From JACKNG01 sp040220855 (GTDB lineage Bacteria; Pseudomonadota; Gammaproteobacteria; Ga0077536): a stretch of 64,000 nt of DNA. A model generated the notes under the pieces. That model worked only from the letters and a program-made list of their open reading frames with translations, searched no databases and was not told where the DNA came from. This document shows positions 49,069 to 58,195 of the stretch, piece after piece. Where the stretch lies: assembly GCA_040220855.1 (NCBI GenBank), contig JAVJVZ010000038.1, positions 30,140-94,139 on the forward strand, in the 5' to 3' direction. How positions within the stretch are numbered: the stretch's first letter is position 1; each line of letters begins with the position of its first letter. The position numbers and the translations under genes were made by a program.

Positions 49069-52000
49069 TCAAACGTCCCCGTACTCGGCAATTTCGCTGA
49101 GTGGCGTTTCGTGCTCGTCCCGGATCAGCTGGCGATTCTCCGCCAGCCTGCCGAAGATGTAGTAGAGCCCCGGCACGATCACGACCCCGAACAGGGTTCC
49201 CAGCAACATGCCACCGGCGGCCGATGCACCAATGGTCTGGTTGCCGATGGCCCCGGCCCCGGACGCGCGTACCAATGGCACGAGCCCCGCAATGAACGCG
49301 AACGACGTCATCAGGATGGGACGGAAGCGGACTTTCGCCCCTTCGATCGCGGCCTCGCGCACGCTCAGCCCGGCCTGGTGCTTCTGGATGGCGAACTCGA
49401 CGATGAGGATCGCGTTCTTGCCCAGCAACCCGACCAGCATGACCAGGCCCACCTGCGCATAGACGTTGTTGTCGAGACCCAGCAGCTTGAGCAGGATGAA
49501 CGACCCGAGCACGCCAATCGGCAGCGACAGGATGACGGCGAGCGGCAGCAGGAAGCTCTCGTACTGGCCGACCAGCACCAGGTAGACGAACACCAGTACG
49601 ATGACGAAGATGTAGACCGCCTCGTTGCCGCGACGGACCTCGTCGAAGGTCAGGCCCGCCCAACCGATGTCGTAGCCCCGCGGCAGGACTTCCGCGGCCA
49701 CTTCCTGAATGACCTTGATCGCCTCGCCGCTGCTGTAACCCTTGGCGGGTGAGCCCTGGATGGTCGCCGCCGGATAGGCGTTGTAGCGCGTGATCTCGTT
49801 CAGACCCTGCCTGCGCTCTAGCTTCATGAAGGCCGAATACGGCACCATTTCGCCGCGCTCGTTCTCGACGTAGAGGTTGTCGAGATCGCTCGGCACCCGG
49901 CGATACTCGGGCGCCGCCTGCACGTAGAGCTTGAAGAAGCGGCCGAAGCGGATGAAGCCCTGTTCGTAGGTGCTGGCGACGAGGATCGCGAGATTATCCA
50001 GCGCCTTGCCGATGGACACGCCCTTCTGCATCGCGGCCTGGTTGTCGATGACGATCTCGTACTGCGGGTAGTTCGAGCTGAAGAAGGTGAAGACACCGCG
50101 CAACTCGGGACGCTCCTCGAGCGCCGCCATGAAACCGTCGACCACCTTCTGCAGGCGGTCGTAATCGCGCGTATTGGTCTTGTCCAGCAGGCGCAGCGAG
50201 AAGCCCCCCGCCGCCCCGTACCCCGGCACCGCCGGCGGCTCGAAGAACTCGATCATCGCGCCCGGGATCTCGCGCGCCTTCTCGTCGAGCTCGTGGATGA
50301 TCTCCTGCGCCGACTTCTTGCGCTGCGACCAGTCCTTGAGGTTGATGAGACAGGTGCCGGCATTGGAGCCACGTCCCTCGGTCACGACTTCGTAGCCGGC
50401 AAGCGCAGTCACTGACTGCACCCCGTCGATCTCCGACGCGAGTTCCTGCAACTCGCGCGACTTGGCATAGGTACGTTCGAGGGTCGCCCCGGGCGGCGTC
50501 TGAATGATCGCGTAGATCATTCCCTGGTCCTCGTTCGGGATGAAGCCTGCTGGCAGCTGCTTGACCAGGGCGACAGTGGCGGCGGCGCCGGCCACGAGCA
50601 TGAGGATGGTCAGCAGCCGGCGATGGGCGATGTGGTCGAGAACCCGGACATAGCCATTGGTGACTTTCCCGAACAGGTGATCAAAGCCGGTCAAGAGCCG
50701 CTTGAGCGGGCCGCCGCCGGCATGCGACGTGGGCCGCTTCAGCAGCATCGCGCACAACACGGGCGTCAGCGTGAGCGCGATGACGCCGGACAGGATGATC
50801 GCGACGGCCATCGTGATGGAGAACTGTCGGTAGAAGATGCCGACCGGGCCGGTCATGAAGGTCACGGGCACGAACACCGCCGTCATGACCAGCGTGATCG
50901 CGATGATGGCGCCGCTGATTTCGTGCAGCACCTGCATCGTCGCGCGGTAAGGGGACAGGTCCGACTCGTGCATCTTGGCGTGCACCGCCTCGACGACGAC
51001 GATCGCGTTGTCGACCACGATGCCGATGGCGAGAACCAGCGCGAACAGCGAGATGAGGTTGATGTTCACGCCGAAGAGCTGCATGAAGAAGAACGTACCG
51101 ACCAGCGACACGGGTACCGCGAGGGTCGGGATGAGCGTCGAGCGCCAGTCACCCAGGAACAGGAAGACCACGAGCGCGACCAGCACGAAGGCCTCCGCCA
51201 GTGTATGCAGGACCTTCTCGATGGAGGCGTCGAGAAAGCTCGAAACGTCGTAGCTGATCTCGTAATCCATGCCGGGCGGGAAGGCGTCGGCCTTGATCTC
51301 GTCGAGCTTGGCCTTGACCGCCTCGATGACCTCGCGCGCATTGCTGCCGTAGCTCTGCTTGAGGACGATGGATGCCGACGGGTGTTCGTCTAGATTCGAA
51401 TAGATGTCGTAGAACTCGCTGTCGAGCTCGACATCGGCAACGTCCTTCAGACGCAGGATCTCGCCCTCCTCGGTCGATCGGAGGATGACGTTCTCGTACT
51501 CTTCGGTCTCGTTGAATCGGCCTTCGTAGGTCAGCACGTATTCGAGCGACTGCGAGGTCTTGCCCGAGGCCTGGCCGATGCGGCCCGGCACACCGATCAC
51601 GCTCTGGTCGGCCAGCGCCTCCATAACCTGCTCGGTGGAGATGTCGTAGGCGCGCATGCGGTCCGGCTTGAGCCAGACGCGCATCGCGTACTGGCGGCTG
51701 CCGAGAATGTTCGCGCTGCCGACGCCACGGATGCGCTTCAACTCGGGGATGATATTGACGAACGCGTAGTTGAAGAGAAACTTCATGTCCGCGTCCTCGT
51801 GGGTGCTGTAGAGGTTCACGAACATCAACATGTTGGGCTGCGCAATATTGACGATGATGCCCTCGCGCTGAACCAGCGGCGGCAGGCGGGTCTTGACCTG
51901 GTCCACCCGGTTCATCACGTTGACCACCGCCTGGTTGGGATCGGTGCCCAGCTCGAAGATCACCTGGATGGTGGCCTCGCCCGCGCTGGTGGCATCGGAG

Positions 52001-52236
52001 GTCATGTACTTCATGTTCTGGACGCCGTTGATCGAGGTCTCCAGCGGGATCAGAACGGATTCCTCCAGGACCTTCGCACTCGCCCCCGGGTAAGCGATGA
52101 AGACGACCACCATGGGTGGGGCAACGGAGGGAAACTGCGAGATGGGCAGGGTCGCGATGGACAATCCCCCGAGGAACATGAGGATCAGGGAGATGACGAT
52201 GGCCAGCGCCGGCCGATGCAGGATCTTCGTGAACAT
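49069..52236 (-). CDS. RND efflux pump, HAE1 (AcrB/MexB-like) family
   Basis: The 1,055-residue inner-membrane drug/proton antiporter is of normal length. It has 12 predicted membrane helices and two large periplasmic loops. It has the N-terminal FIHRPALAIVIS-like opening, the proton-relay Asp pair in VLAIGIVVDNAIVVVEAVHA (TM4) and family blocks such as GLVPLVRASGAGAIGNQTIG near the C-terminus. AGGGGG-type ribosome-binding bases precede the start, 11 bases after the adaptor stop. It probably exports hydrophobic or amphiphilic compounds. The substrates cannot be predicted. Confidence 0.96.
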   Translation of the reverse strand: MFTKILHRPALAIVISLILMFLGGLSIATLPISQFPSVAPPMVVVFIAYPGASAKVLEESVLIPLETSINGVQNMKYMTSDATSAGEATIQVIFELGTDPNQAVVNVMNRVDQVKTRLPPLVQREGIIVNIAQPNMLMFVNLYSTHEDADMKFLFNYAFVNIIPELKRIRGVGSANILGSRQYAMRVWLKPDRMRAYDISTEQVMEALADQSVIGVPGRIGQASGKTSQSLEYVLTYEGRFNETEEYENVILRSTEEGEILRLKDVADVELDSEFYDIYSNLDEHPSASIVLKQSYGSNAREVIEAVKAKLDEIKADAFPPGMDYEISYDVSSFLDASIEKVLHTLAEAFVLVALVVFLFLGDWRSTLIPTLAVPVSLVGTFFFMQLFGVNINLISLFALVLAIGIVVDNAIVVVEAVHAKMHESDLSPYRATMQVLHEISGAIIAITLVMTAVFVPVTFMTGPVGIFYRQFSITMAVAIILSGVIALTLTPVLCAMLLKRPTSHAGGGPLKRLLTGFDHLFGKVTNGYVRVLDHIAHRRLLTILMLVAGAAATVALVKQLPAGFIPNEDQGMIYAIIQTPPGATLERTYAKSRELQELASEIDGVQSVTALAGYEVVTEGRGSNAGTCLINLKDWSQRKKSAQEIIHELDEKAREIPGAMIEFFEPPAVPGYGAAGGFSLRLLDKTNTRDYDRLQKVVDGFMAALEERPELRGVFTFFSSNYPQYEIVIDNQAAMQKGVSIGKALDNLAILVASTYEQGFIRFGRFFKLYVQAAPEYRRVPSDLDNLYVENERGEMVPYSAFMKLERRQGLNEITRYNAYPAATIQGSPAKGYSSGEAIKVIQEVAAEVLPRGYDIGWAGLTFDEVRRGNEAVYIFVIVLVFVYLVLVGQYESFLLPLAVILSLPIGVLGSFILLKLLGLDNNVYAQVGLVMLVGLLGKNAILIVEFAIQKHQAGLSVREAAIEGAKVRFRPILMTSFAFIAGLVPLVRASGAGAIGNQTIGASAAGGMLLGTLFGVVIVPGLYYIFGRLAENRQLIRDEHETPLSEIAEYGDV

Positions 52237-52247
52237 CGACTGACCCC

Positions 52248-53348
52248 CTATTCAGCAGGCAGCTTGAGCTGTGCGAGGGTCGTCTCGGGATCCTCGAACT
52301 CGTATTCGATCTTCTCTCCCTCGTGCACCTGGCGCAGGCCTTCGAGCAGGATCATGTCCGATTCCTCGATACCTTCGCCGACGACGAATACGTCCTCGAG
52401 CTCGTAGGCGATCTCGATCGGAACCTGCTTCACGGCATGGTCTTCACCGACCACGAACACGTACTTGTGCTCGAGGATTTCGAAGGTCGCCTTCTGCGGG
52501 ATCACCAGGGCGTTCGGGAGCTTCGTCTCCATCAGGATGTTGCCCGTCTGGCCGTGCCTGAGGATGCGCTCGGGATTGGGGAAGTCGGCGCGAAAGGGAA
52601 TCGTGCCGGTCTGGTTGTTGAAGTCGGCCTCGATGGTCGCGATCGTTCCGCTGTGCTCGAATCGCTGCCCGTTGGCGAGCTGCAGCTTGACGGTGTCATC
52701 GCCGTCGCCACGGCTGCGCTCGACGTAGGCGAGGTACTCGGCCTCGGGCACGTTGAAGTAGACCCACATCGTGCTGTTGTCCGACATCGTGGTGAGCAGT
52801 TCGCCTGCCTCGACGAGGCTGCCTTCGCGCACGTGCAGGCGGTCCATCAGCCCGTTGAACGGTGCCCTGATCTCGGTGAAACCGAGGTGCGCCCGAGCCA
52901 GGTCGAGTTCGGCCTTGGCCTTCTCGTAGTGGGCCTGGGCGAGCGCCAGCTCGGTATCCGAAACCACCTTGTTCCTGGCCAGGTTCGCGGTGTTCTCGTA
53001 CTCCACCCTGGCTGCCTCGGCTTCCGCCTGCGCGCGCTTCAGCTCAGCCTGGTAGACGACCGGCAGGATCTTGAACATCAGCTGCCCCTGCTCGAGCTTC
53101 TGCCCTTCCTGGACCGCGACCTGTTGCAGGTATCCGTGCGCCATCGCACGCACGTCGATGTGCCGGCTGGAATGGATCTGGCACACGTACTCGCGAGTGA
53201 TGGTCGTCTCGCGCTGAACCGGACGGGTCACGAGCAGTCGGTGCGACTCCTCCTCGTGCTGCACGGTCTCGGTTTCGCAGGCACTGAGACACAGCAACAC
53301 CAGTACGGCGGTCAGAGTCGGAACGGTCTTACGCATGATTTTGCTCAT
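52248..53348 (-). CDS. RND periplasmic adaptor (AcrA/MexA-like) lipoprotein
   Basis: The 366-residue protein has a lipoprotein signal (CLSAC). A lipoyl half-motif region (HGYLQQVAVQEGQKLEQGQ) is followed by a coiled-coil hairpin rich in Ala/Glu. The second half is FTEIRAPFNGLMDRLHVREGS, and then come the beta-barrel and membrane-proximal domains. It bridges the pump and the channel encoded immediately downstream. The start at 53348 (MSKIMRK) follows AGGAAG. An in-frame ATG at 53336 is a second option. Confidence 0.93.
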   Translation of the reverse strand: MSKIMRKTVPTLTAVLVLLCLSACETETVQHEEESHRLLVTRPVQRETTITREYVCQIHSSRHIDVRAMAHGYLQQVAVQEGQKLEQGQLMFKILPVVYQAELKRAQAEAEAARVEYENTANLARNKVVSDTELALAQAHYEKAKAELDLARAHLGFTEIRAPFNGLMDRLHVREGSLVEAGELLTTMSDNSTMWVYFNVPEAEYLAYVERSRGDGDDTVKLQLANGQRFEHSGTIATIEADFNNQTGTIPFRADFPNPERILRHGQTGNILMETKLPNALVIPQKATFEILEHKYVFVVGEDHAVKQVPIEIAYELEDVFVVGEGIEESDMILLEGLRQVHEGEKIEYEFEDPETTLAQLKLPAE

Positions 53349-53807
53349 CGGCGCTTCCTGAATGGCTGGTGCCGGGCTGCGCAGGCAGCAACGAGCTCCA
53401 GCCGGGGTGATTGGGGAGAGGTCCTGCGCGCTATTGGCGCGGCAGCCAGAGCAGGGCCGAAGCGCCTGGCGCGGTCGAATGACCTGCGCGCGGCCGCCCG
53501 GCCAACGCACGCCCAGTGACCGGCAGCACGAACGGCAACGGCGCTGCTGATTGCAGAGCCTGTCGGCGCCCGAGCCGCGGACGCCATGGCGTTGGTCGCA
53601 CCACAGCGATGACGATGTGGCACACGGTGGGCGCAGGTGAGCGCTACACGCGTGCGTGGGGCGCAGCGAGGGCGCCCGGAACGGACATGCATGCCTGACT
53701 CCGGTCTACCGCGGGTCGCGCACGCACGCGCCTACACGCATGCCGCAACCACGGTGGCTCGACTTTGGACGTAGAGGATTGCCACGCCCGGGCGGGCGCG
53801 GCCGGGG
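53349..53807. other. Non-coding stretch upstream of the RND operon
   Basis: These 459 bp contain no frame with convincing protein features on either strand. They should hold the promoter of the RND operon (- strand). I see no repressor gene beside it and no clear long dyad. Confidence 0.4.
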
Positions 53808-54143
53808 TCAGCCGTTAAGGGGTGGAGCGCGGGCGTCCGCCAGGCGTGGCAGGGCCGGCAGCGCGTGGCCGGCGCTGGCAACGGCGACCGTCGATTCGGC
53901 GTGGTCGCACAGGCGGCGCAGTTGCCGTTCGGGCAGTGCGCCGTCGCCGCCGTCGCCGCCATCGCTACCAGCATCGACGTCGCAGGTTTCGCGCACGGTT
54001 TCGGCTTCGTAGCCGACTTCGAGATCGCCGGCGAGCCCCGTGCCGACGGGGTCGGTCAGGGCCAGCTGGCCGAGACCGATGAGCAGGACCGCGTTGAGCA
54101 ACGCGGTGACCAGCCACTTGGGCGTTAGCGATCGGATGCGCAT
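53808..54143 (-). CDS. Small hypothetical secreted or membrane-anchored protein
   Basis: The 111-residue product begins MRIRSLTPKWLVTALLNAVL, a basic then hydrophobic stretch of about 18 residues. That is a signal peptide or membrane anchor, and it is followed by an acidic Asp/Gly-rich segment (VDAGSDGGDGGDGA). No family is recognised. It lies 96 bases downstream of the dimethylformamidase genes on the same strand, so it may be their distal co-transcribed gene. There is no good ribosome-binding site, and the compositional bias of this high-GC region could produce a spurious frame. Confidence 0.45.
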   Translation of the reverse strand: MRIRSLTPKWLVTALLNAVLLIGLGQLALTDPVGTGLAGDLEVGYEAETVRETCDVDAGSDGGDGGDGALPERQLRRLCDHAESTVAVASAGHALPALPRLADARAPPLNG

Positions 54144-54239
54144 GGCGGCCGGGACGTTAGCACCGTTGATGCATTGCGTCAATTTGTTCCGCGGCGCCCG
54201 CCATCGCAACGCTGGCGACGGTCGCGGGCGAACCGTAAC

Positions 54240-56495
54240 TCACTCCAGCGGACCATCCTGGGCGAAGCGTTCGAGCACGTTGGCCGTGATGCGCGCGCAG
54301 TCGTTGTCGCCATCGTTCCAGGGCAGTGCCTGGCCCCACGCGATGGAGCCGGTGGAGAAGATCGCGCCGCCGTTACAGGTGCGGGCATAGGTCATGTCCG
54401 CGCGCACCTGGAAATCCTGCGTGCCGCCGGTGCCCGGCAGGTTGAACATGATCTCCTCGACCACGTGGGGATAGTTGTCCGAGAACGGCTCGGAGGTCGC
54501 CAGCAGGCGCGTGTGCGGCGGCGTGCCGAGCGCGAGGTCGTAGCGATCGACCTCGAGACCGGCGGCACCGCCGAGGGCGAGCCCGTTGGCACCGAACATC
54601 TCGCCCTCCACGCCCGCGAAGATCCAGGCGCACTCGGGGTCGTAGCTGTCCGGCATGCGCTGGTAGGGCACGCATTCGTCCATGCCTTCACTGGCAAAGC
54701 CGACGCCGGTCTGCTTCTGCGGCGAGCGACCGCGATGGCGCCACAGGCCGCTGCGTTCGCCGTTGCTCGCCATGTAGTGCTCGCCGGGCTCGGCCTGCCA
54801 GGCGCGTGAGCCGGATTCGAGCTTGCGCACTTCCATGCACCACGGCTCCGCATCGCGGAACGACACCACCCAGTAGTAGCCATTGGCGCCGAGGTACATC
54901 ACGCGCCCGCCGCGCGCGAGGTACTGCTCGGTGGCATCGACCATGCGCTCCGAGTAGTACTCCGAATGCGTGCCGTTGAGCACCACGTTGTACGGTTCGA
55001 GGCAGGCCACCCCTTCGCGGTGGAGATCCTCGTCGGTGATCACGTCGTAATCGAAGCCCGCGAGTTCGAGGAAACCGATGATCGACATGTCGGCCGGGAA
55101 CTGCCACGGCAGCGACATGCCGGCCATGCGATGGCGCGGACGCAGGTTCATGATCGGCCGGCGATAGGACGAGTAGCACACCCCGCCACCGTCACTGTGG
55201 TGGTCGTAGGTCGATTTACCCCACTCGGGATGCTCGGCCAGCAGGAAGTCCCAATCGTGCAGGTTCAGGGTGTGCCCGGTGACCGCCTCCACCCCGGGCG
55301 CCGGCACCAGCACGAAGTGTTCATTGGCATAGGCGAGGTAGCTCGCCGTCGGCATCAGCATCGCGATCCTGGCCTGCGGGGTGTGCGGGCGCACGAACAC
55401 CGGAACGTGGTCCTCGAGGCCGTCGGCGCGCACGCGCAGGGCATAGACGCCGCTCTTGAAGTCCGCGGGGATGGTCCAGCGCAGGGTGGGTGCCCACGCA
55501 CAGTCGGTGACGGCGTCGTCGTGGTAATGAACGCCGCCGTACTCGTGCGGCGCCAGGCGGAAGCTGTCGTTGCGCCCGCCCCAGTTGTAGCCCGTCATGC
55601 CACGCACCGGGCGATTGCGGCCGACACCGTTGAGCGCCCAGGGACCGCTGTCGACGAGGGTGTCGCCGATACCGTTTTCGGTATAGCCGAGCGTCGGGTC
55701 CCAGCGCGCGGTGAGGCCATGGCCGGGCGGCTCGCCCCCTGCCCGCATGGCGTCGAGTTCGTCGCGGCCGAGCACGCGCGCATGGATACCGGCGCGATCG
55801 ATCTTGCCGTTGTAGAGCGCGCCGACCTCACGGTCATCGAGGTGCTCGCCGGCGAGCAGGAGGCTGCGGTCGCAGCGCGCGGGCTTCAGTGCCACCTGCT
55901 GGCTGACGTGGCTGAGGTCGTCGCGCGGAAAGGCCGGCGACAGCAGGCTGTTGTAGCCGTTGACGTGGGCTTCCTGGTAGAGCGTGACGGTACCGCTCGC
56001 GGCGTCGAAGCTCGCCGCGACGAGATACCAGATGCGCGCGACAAGGGCACGATCGGCACTCACCTCGACGACCTCGCGACCATCACCGAGGCGCAGTGCG
56101 AGGCATCCGGCGGCGTCGATGCCGAGGCTGAAGCCGGCGCGGCTGTGTTCGCACCACTGGCTGATGATGCCCTGGCGGCCCTTGCCCGGCGTGGTCGGCC
56201 AGATCCACGCGTGGAGGGTGAAGCTATCACCGCCCGGCAATCGCCCGGCCGGGTCGGCCACCTCGACGAAGCTGCCGAGCTGGGTGAACTGCGGAGCGAC
56301 GCTGACGCGCCCGTTGCAGTCGGCCACGACCTCGCGCTCGACGAAACCCGGCCCGCCGGCATGTTCGTCGCCGTGAATCAGGCGCACCAGCTGCACCTCG
56401 GCATCGCGCGGCTGGTCTGCGCCCAGCATGAACTCGACCGTATCACCAGCGCGTGCGCTCAGGCGGTCACAGTAGCCCGTTACATACTTCATCAT
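54240..56495 (-). CDS. dmfA2: N,N-dimethylformamidase large (beta) subunit family protein
   Basis: The 751-residue protein belongs to the dimethylformamidase large-subunit family, whose founding member hydrolyses N,N-dimethylformamide to dimethylamine and formate with a mononuclear iron site. It has an N-terminal beta domain, a LamG/concanavalin-like insertion (about 85-230, FVEVADPAGRLPGGDSFTLHAW) and a C-terminal domain. That last domain carries candidate iron-ligand residues (Tyr386 or Tyr389 in TASYLAYAN, Tyr441 in GGGVCYSS, Glu512 in GTHSEYY), by analogy with the two-Tyr/one-Glu site of the characterised enzyme. The assignment of ligands is my inference. It lies 9 bases after the small-subunit gene. 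The true substrate may be another substituted amide. Confidence 0.88.
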   Translation of the reverse strand: MMKYVTGYCDRLSARAGDTVEFMLGADQPRDAEVQLVRLIHGDEHAGGPGFVEREVVADCNGRVSVAPQFTQLGSFVEVADPAGRLPGGDSFTLHAWIWPTTPGKGRQGIISQWCEHSRAGFSLGIDAAGCLALRLGDGREVVEVSADRALVARIWYLVAASFDAASGTVTLYQEAHVNGYNSLLSPAFPRDDLSHVSQQVALKPARCDRSLLLAGEHLDDREVGALYNGKIDRAGIHARVLGRDELDAMRAGGEPPGHGLTARWDPTLGYTENGIGDTLVDSGPWALNGVGRNRPVRGMTGYNWGGRNDSFRLAPHEYGGVHYHDDAVTDCAWAPTLRWTIPADFKSGVYALRVRADGLEDHVPVFVRPHTPQARIAMLMPTASYLAYANEHFVLVPAPGVEAVTGHTLNLHDWDFLLAEHPEWGKSTYDHHSDGGGVCYSSYRRPIMNLRPRHRMAGMSLPWQFPADMSIIGFLELAGFDYDVITDEDLHREGVACLEPYNVVLNGTHSEYYSERMVDATEQYLARGGRVMYLGANGYYWVVSFRDAEPWCMEVRKLESGSRAWQAEPGEHYMASNGERSGLWRHRGRSPQKQTGVGFASEGMDECVPYQRMPDSYDPECAWIFAGVEGEMFGANGLALGGAAGLEVDRYDLALGTPPHTRLLATSEPFSDNYPHVVEEIMFNLPGTGGTQDFQVRADMTYARTCNGGAIFSTGSIAWGQALPWNDGDNDCARITANVLERFAQDGPLE

Positions 56496-56504
56496 CGACT
56501 CCCC

Positions 56505-56858
56505 TCAACGGCTGCGCAGCAGCGCGACGTGGTGCATGAAGACCGCGTGCAGCGCCTCGTTCTCGTCGGTGTAGACGATGTCATCGACAGGCTCGGGCCC
56601 GCTGCCGGGACGCACGGGCAGACGGATGACCTGGAACTCGCGGCAGGGTGTGCGCGAGTAGAGCGCGAAAGACGGCGACTTGCGAATGAAATTGAGCACA
56701 CGCTCGAGCGCATCGCTGTGGCGACCGAGCGGCTTGCGCCGGTACTCTTCGATCAGATCCTCGGTGATCAGCCCTTGCAGCTCCTCGCGCAGACGCGCGT
56801 TGAATCGTTGCATGCAGAGCAGCTGGCGGTCGGCCGGCAGCGCGGTCGTCTCGGTCAT
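56505..56858 (-). CDS. dmfA1: N,N-dimethylformamidase small (alpha) subunit family protein
   Basis: The 117-residue, mostly helical protein has a conserved core (EELQGLITEDLIEEYRRKPLGRHSD, LNFIRKSPSFALYSRTPCREF, VYTDENEALHAVFMHHV) that matches the small subunit partnering DmfA2. The ATG at 56858 follows GGGGAGAACATC. An in-frame ATG 21 bases upstream would disrupt that spacing. It is the first gene of the dmfA1-dmfA2 pair. Pairing with the large subunit is required for the active complex in the characterised enzyme. Confidence 0.85.
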   Translation of the reverse strand: MTETTALPADRQLLCMQRFNARLREELQGLITEDLIEEYRRKPLGRHSDALERVLNFIRKSPSFALYSRTPCREFQVIRLPVRPGSGPEPVDDIVYTDENEALHAVFMHHVALLRSR

Positions 56859-57071
56859 GATGTTCTCCCCAGTCGTCACCGTGGCGGGTGGCGTCGTGCA
56901 GGTTAACGGATCTCACGGGTAGAGGGCACGCGCGGTCCCTGCCGGCCTGCCGCCACGGCAAGCTGCGCGGCCCCCTCGCGCGGATGACGACAGCGCCGAT
57001 GTCTCCGGGTGGCTGTATTCGCCAATGAACCCGGGTACGCTTCGAGCCCTCGTTGCCGCTGAGTCGTTCCC

Positions 57072-57827
57072 ATGGATGATCTCGAACTACTCGTCGACCT
57101 GCATCGGCATGGCGAACGCCAGGGGCCGGGGGGTGACGCGGAGACGTGTCTGGCCATCCGCCTGTCCGGTCTATCCGGTATCGCCGGCTTGCGCGTGGCC
57201 GACATCGGTTGCGGTAGCGGCGCGGCCACGCGGGTACTCGCTCGCGAGCTCGAGGCCACGGTGACGGCGGTCGACCTCGTGGGCGAGTTCCTCGCAGACC
57301 TCGCGAGTTCGGTACGTGGCAGCGAACTCGAAGCGCGCATCGAGACACTCGAAGCGTCGATGGATGCACTGCCGTTCGCGGCACGGTCGCTCGATGCAAT
57401 CTGGTCCGAAGGTGCGATCTACAACATGGGCTTCGCGGCCGGGATCAGCGCATGGCGCCGGTACCTCAAGCCAGGCGGCATACTCGCCGTGTCGGAGCTG
57501 ACCTGGCTGACCCGGGACAGGCCGGCAGAGCTTGAAGCACATTGGGCGCAGGAATACCCCGAGGTGGATACGGCCGCGGCCAAGATTGCCATCCTGGAAC
57601 AGAGCGGCTACGCGCCCGTCGGCTACTTTCCGCTCCCGCGCCGATGCTGGGAGGAGAACTTCTATCGGCCGCTCCGGGACCGCTTCCCGGCCTTCCTCGC
57701 GCGCCACGACAACGCCGCGGCGGCGGCAGCGATCGTTGCCGCAGAGGAACACGAGATCGCGCTCTACGAGCGCAATGCCGACTTCGTCAGCTACGGCTAC
57801 TACGTCGCGAGACGGCTCGCGGACTGA
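57072..57827 (+). CDS. Class I SAM-dependent methyltransferase
   Basis: The 251-residue protein has the SAM-binding motif I VADIGCGSGAATRVLA. The acidic end of strand 2 is VTAVDLVGEF, motif II lies near LDAIWSEGAIYNMGF and the motif III region is LKPGGILAVSELTWL. The Rossmann fold is of UbiE/Methyltransf_11 type. The substrate is unknown. It is divergent from the dimethylformamidase pair across 213 bp, so the two could share regulation. No ribosome-binding site stands out before the ATG. Confidence 0.88.
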   Translation: MDDLELLVDLHRHGERQGPGGDAETCLAIRLSGLSGIAGLRVADIGCGSGAATRVLARELEATVTAVDLVGEFLADLASSVRGSELEARIETLEASMDALPFAARSLDAIWSEGAIYNMGFAAGISAWRRYLKPGGILAVSELTWLTRDRPAELEAHWAQEYPEVDTAAAKIAILEQSGYAPVGYFPLPRRCWEENFYRPLRDRFPAFLARHDNAAAAAAIVAAEEHEIALYERNADFVSYGYYVARRLAD

Positions 57828-58195
57828 GCAACCATCGATCCTGCGCGAGGCTTCAGCCGGCCGGCCAGCCGAGCTCGAACCGGCACCTTGGGCGTACGGC
57901 AGGTGGTACGAGGAAGTCGCGAGATGCATGGGGCTCGCTGACGTGCGTACCTCTTCGTCATTGAGCATTGTTGCGTGAACGCAACGCTCTTTCGACATCT
58001 AGCGCCGCCGCACGTTAACGGCTGAAGGGGGCGCGGCCGGCCAATATTCGTAGCCACGATTCCCTGATCGGGGTCACGAACACTGCGATCCGCGTGCTCG
58101 AGACTCGCGAATCCGTGTGTATCTCGCAACATGAATGTGGTCAAATTCACATCGATACGTTCCGCTATCACAGCCTGCAAGGACGGGAACCAGTC
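57828..58195. other. Non-coding region upstream of the barrel protein gene
   Basis: These 368 bp between the methyltransferase stop and the barrel-protein start hold no convincing gene. The right half is relatively AT-rich for this genome and contains a CRP-like dyad (58136-58151). I see no clear terminator for the methyltransferase. Confidence 0.45.
58136..58151 (+). promoter_or_regulatory. CRP-like binding site
   Basis: TGTGG-TCAAAT-TCACA matches the CRP/FNR-superfamily pattern TGTGA-N6-TCACA at 9 of 10 core positions. The flanking AA and TC extend the match to AATGTG...CACAT. Its centre is about 52 bases before the ATG of the barrel protein. That is close enough to overlap the promoter, so either activation from a downstream start or repression is possible. 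Confidence 0.5.

Noticed and set aside
49067..49663. Upstream extension of the outer-membrane channel into the pump gene
   Set aside because: The extension is a frame-shifted shadow of the pump C-terminus. The lipoprotein signal peptide starts at 49066.
53349..53807. Small open frames upstream of the RND operon as a possible repressor gene
   Set aside because: None shows a helix-turn-helix pattern, a ribosome-binding site or amino-acid composition unlike the surrounding non-coding high-GC DNA.
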